Assembly: GCF_037975245.1 (NCBI RefSeq)
Contig: NC_092568.1
Coordinates: 22,346,501 to 22,410,500, forward strand
Origin: Apostichopus japonicus
Taxonomy: Eukaryota > Echinodermata > Holothuroidea > Aspidochirotida > Stichopodidae
Direction: 5' to 3'
Length of the DNA stretch: 64,000 nucleotides
The position numbers and the translations under genes are program-made. Of the stretch, positions 61,901-64,000 are shown piece by piece (positions within the stretch are counted from its first letter, which is position 1; every line of letters begins with the position of its first letter). The notes under the pieces are model-generated. The model was not told where the DNA came from. It saw only the letters and a program-made list of their open reading frames with translations, and did no database searches.

Positions 61901-63955
61901 TGTAATAACTAATCTATCGTATTCACTTGTATACTCTCGATAACTGTCTTCGATTACACGATTACACATCTCCACCTTTTTAACAACAGGGTGACGTTCC
62001 TTGTCAAATAGTTAAGTGTAGTAGCTGAAGCAATATTTTTGTCAAGAAGGAGGGAGAGGAGGTCCAGCAACATATATCATACGACACACACTATGCCATC
62101 CATGCAAAGGCGTTTGAAGCGGAAATGGTGGGAGGTTCTTGTTTCAATCAAACATATGATAGGAGAAGGTAAACACCACTTCTTGTCACTGTTTTTTCCT
62201 TCCCGCAAACAAAGCCTTTGTAACTTTTCGGTCAGATAGTTTCAGTGGAAATATCTTCCACGTCTCAAAGTAGCAAACCGTAACGTAAACTTTAACATAA
62301 ATATCTGTCGTATTACTATAAAGACCGTCGTTTGCACCCATAGGCGATTCGAATACATACCATACGAGCTCATTTGAGAATGGCGTGTTAACAACATAAA
62401 AAAAAACGAAAGTACTAGTAGGACTACCCCCTTAAAAAAAATATATTACAGGATAGGCTATATGCATGATAGCAGGACGTAACATTTTTATATTTGATAT
62501 CAATGTATTGCAATCAAGTAGATACATTTTGTTACTGATATATAGTTCTTCTCTTTTCGCTGTCAACACCTGACAAAATTTCCTTTCATCATAATCCAAA
62601 GAAAACGTTAGAGTGTGACCTCTCAATCTAACACTTCAGAACCATCAATATGACACCTAATTAAACGTCAAGTGTCTCAAACGCTTTTAATTGCTTTCAG
62701 CCCATGCCTCTGTTCCTCACGCCTAATCCATTGATAAGCCTTCGTGGGTGTGCATCTTTCGACGGGTCTCCTTACCTCAACCCCAGAGTGTAAAGACGGG
62801 TTCAAAATATCATCGCAAAAATTGATGTAACTTTTGTTTTGAGATGTCCCGCGATAGCGTTTGATTCTCAGCTGTGTTAAGAACATCTCTTCCTCCCTCT
62901 TTTTAAGATTACGACACATCGATTGCCATACATCTGCATTTCTTTATCCTTTTGACTCGTTTGGTTTTGATTGGTGGATCCTGACCTGGGCATCTTAATG
63001 TCACCGTTATGTAAGCTACCTTTTGAGGTTTACAAAATGAGCAGGACTGAAAAGCTTGGTTGTAATCGTTCGACTGTTTCGGGATGTAAAATGAATTACA
63101 CTGCCCATAACATAATCTGTTCGTGATAATCCGCGAGATACATCCGGGCTCTTCTATCCTTTGTCGCAGTGTGTAGGCTTTACACCAGTCGTCTCTCAGA
63201 TAACTCGTCCCACTGTCTATAAGTTCCTCACTGGACGGCTGCAGTTTAAAAGAAAGAAGATCAAAATTGACGGTAAAGCTTATCAAAACTGTTGAATTCT
63301 GAGAAATATATAGATATATATTTATATAGATATATATTTATATAGATATTTATGCTGGACGATTCTAATGTGGATTTTATTATCAGTATTTGTTATTATA
63401 ATATATATAAATTATTTTTTCAATATTATTTTATAATTCAAATTTTAGTTGACCTTGAAATAAGTCTCCATTCAACAGCGTCGTCATGACATTGATCTAG
63501 TACTCTACATCTCAAAGAATGAAAAAAAAGAAGAAAGTTGAAAACTGAAGAAGACATTTAGGCTACGATCTTTTCCAATTTCTCTTGTTGAACTATCTCT
63601 CTTTGTGTTTACACATGACAACGGGGAGGCTACCTCGTTCGTTGTATAAATTCATTTCCCACTGATTCGCCCGCTGTTTGCCTAATTGACTTTGAGAGAT
63701 TTAAATTGCTTTACATTATTTTCTTACAGGTTTAGAAAACACAATACCACGCAATTGGCGTTCCTTGCTTCGACATTGAACCATCCTCCCTATGAACTCT
63801 TTACACAAAACTACAAAATATATTCATTTCTTATCACAATTTTGATGAAGAAAATTCGTCAGGGAATTGATAAATGTCGTGCAAATAGTGAAAGATTCTT
63901 AACAACGAGTCCACTATTCAGCAAATCAATTGTGAGAGATATAATACCAAATTAA
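58922..63955 (+). CDS. Unidentified small protein, four exons
   Basis: Exons 58922-58999, 60292-60390, 62047-62168 and 63730-63955 join with matching phases (0, 0, 2) into about 174 residues from an ATG in fair context to a TAA. Donors are TAC/GTAGGT, GTG/GTAAGG and AAG/GTAAAC. The last acceptor, TTTCTTACAG, is strong; the third (GTCAAG) is weak. The protein begins MRSRQELGQSDPYIYNPTQP and contains two similar stretches (PTQPAGFKTY and PSQAGFRGWDIETY). It then has TDNSFFGSPVPCR, HISYDTHYAIHAKAFEAE and LNHPPYELF. It lacks a signal peptide or membrane segment. Short proteins rich in Y, P, N and G of this kind occur among axonemal microtubule inner proteins, but I cannot match it to a family. 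An acceptor immediately precedes the ATG, so the gene could have an upstream exon. The third intron holds the gremlin exon on the opposite strand. Confidence 0.5.
60395..60447 (+). repeat. Tandem duplication of an AAGGGGAAACCACCACCC unit
   Basis: The unit, ending in CCCTTCAAT, occurs twice just after the second donor of the small gene. The downstream part (CCCTTCAATAATTTGCTAAA through GAAAGAAAA) is also found at 55904-55931, which suggests an interspersed repeat. Confidence 0.65.
61048..61073 (+). repeat. (ATT)n microsatellite
   Basis: About eight ATT units within intron 2 of the small plus-strand gene. They could be the tail of a degraded SINE, but no body is recognisable upstream. Confidence 0.65.
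62909..63238 (-). CDS. GREM: Gremlin-like DAN-family BMP antagonist, C-terminal exon (5' part not in window)
   Basis: The exon starts after the acceptor AAACTGCAG and ends at TAA (62909-62911), giving 109 residues. It carries the full DAN cystine-knot domain: DDWCKAY, EPGCISRIITNRLCYGQCNS, FYIPKQ, FQSCSFCKPQK, VTLRCPGQ and KKCRCMAIDVS. The nine cysteines match the gremlin pattern, and CYGQCNSFYIP plus SCSFCKP are gremlin hallmarks. Gremlins are secreted proteins that bind BMP2/4-type ligands outside the cell. The signal peptide and N-terminal basic region are not in this exon. The first coding exon must lie above 63239, probably beyond the window. Vertebrate GREM1 has its coding region in one exon, so an intron just before the knot domain is a difference. 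GREM1 versus GREM2 cannot be decided. Confidence 0.9.
   Translation of the reverse strand, partial: PSSEELIDSGTSYLRDDWCKAYTLRQRIEEPGCISRIITNRLCYGQCNSFYIPKQSNDYNQAFQSCSFCKPQKVAYITVTLRCPGQDPPIKTKRVKRIKKCRCMAIDVS
63300..63352 (+). repeat. AT-rich tandem repeat, period about 20
   Basis: TATATAGATATATATTTA recurs two to three times within the intron between the gremlin exon and the last exon of the small gene. Confidence 0.7.
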
Positions 63956-64000
63956 ATATATTACTGGGGGGGGGGGGAAGGGGTTGGTTACCGCCCATTA

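Overview
The window is eukaryotic, AT-rich animal DNA: genes are split by GT-AG introns, with many homopolymer C/G runs, SINEs and TIR elements. Gene content (MLH3 beside a ZC2HC1-type zinc-finger gene, a gremlin-type BMP antagonist, a CYP2-clan-like P450) and SINE tails ending in (TTA)n after a GCGCTTTATAA-like motif suggest an invertebrate deuterostome, most likely an echinoderm. That assignment is inference; no species-specific marker was recognised.

Layout. 0-3.4 kb: SINE and purine/pyrimidine tracts, plus the unresolved 3' end of a minus-strand gene. 3.4-13.5 kb (-): a ten-exon coiled-coil protein gene I could not name; all exon phases agree. 15.05-19.0 kb (+): a four-exon cytochrome P450-fold gene with an intact 523-codon frame that has lost the heme-ligand cysteine and the I-helix oxygen-activation motif. 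19-23.4 kb: no gene. 23.4-26.3 kb (-): a two-exon ZC2HC1C-like gene with two C2HC fingers. 26.3-32.4 kb: divergent intergenic region with nested transposable elements. 32.4-45.9 kb (+): complete eight-exon MLH3 (1972 residues). Its last six codons and stop are the first part of an 8.8-copy, 122-bp tandem array (45.9-47.0 kb). 47-58.9 kb: repeat-rich, no convincing gene; it holds two related TSD-flanked elements, a TIR element and a higher-order minisatellite. 58.9-64 kb: a small unidentified four-exon plus-strand gene whose third intron contains, antisense, the cystine-knot exon of a gremlin-like gene.

How the genes relate. MLH3 and ZC2HC1C are head-to-head neighbours here. I recall the same relative orientation on human 14q24.3, with ACYP1 between them, so this looks like old deuterostome microsynteny. 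MLH3 carries an intact GHKL ATPase and an intact DQHA endonuclease motif, so it should be an active MutL-gamma nuclease subunit. The other genes show no operon-like or pathway link to each other.

All exon models were built by eye from splice signals, reading phase and protein resemblance. No alignment, search or transcript evidence was available.
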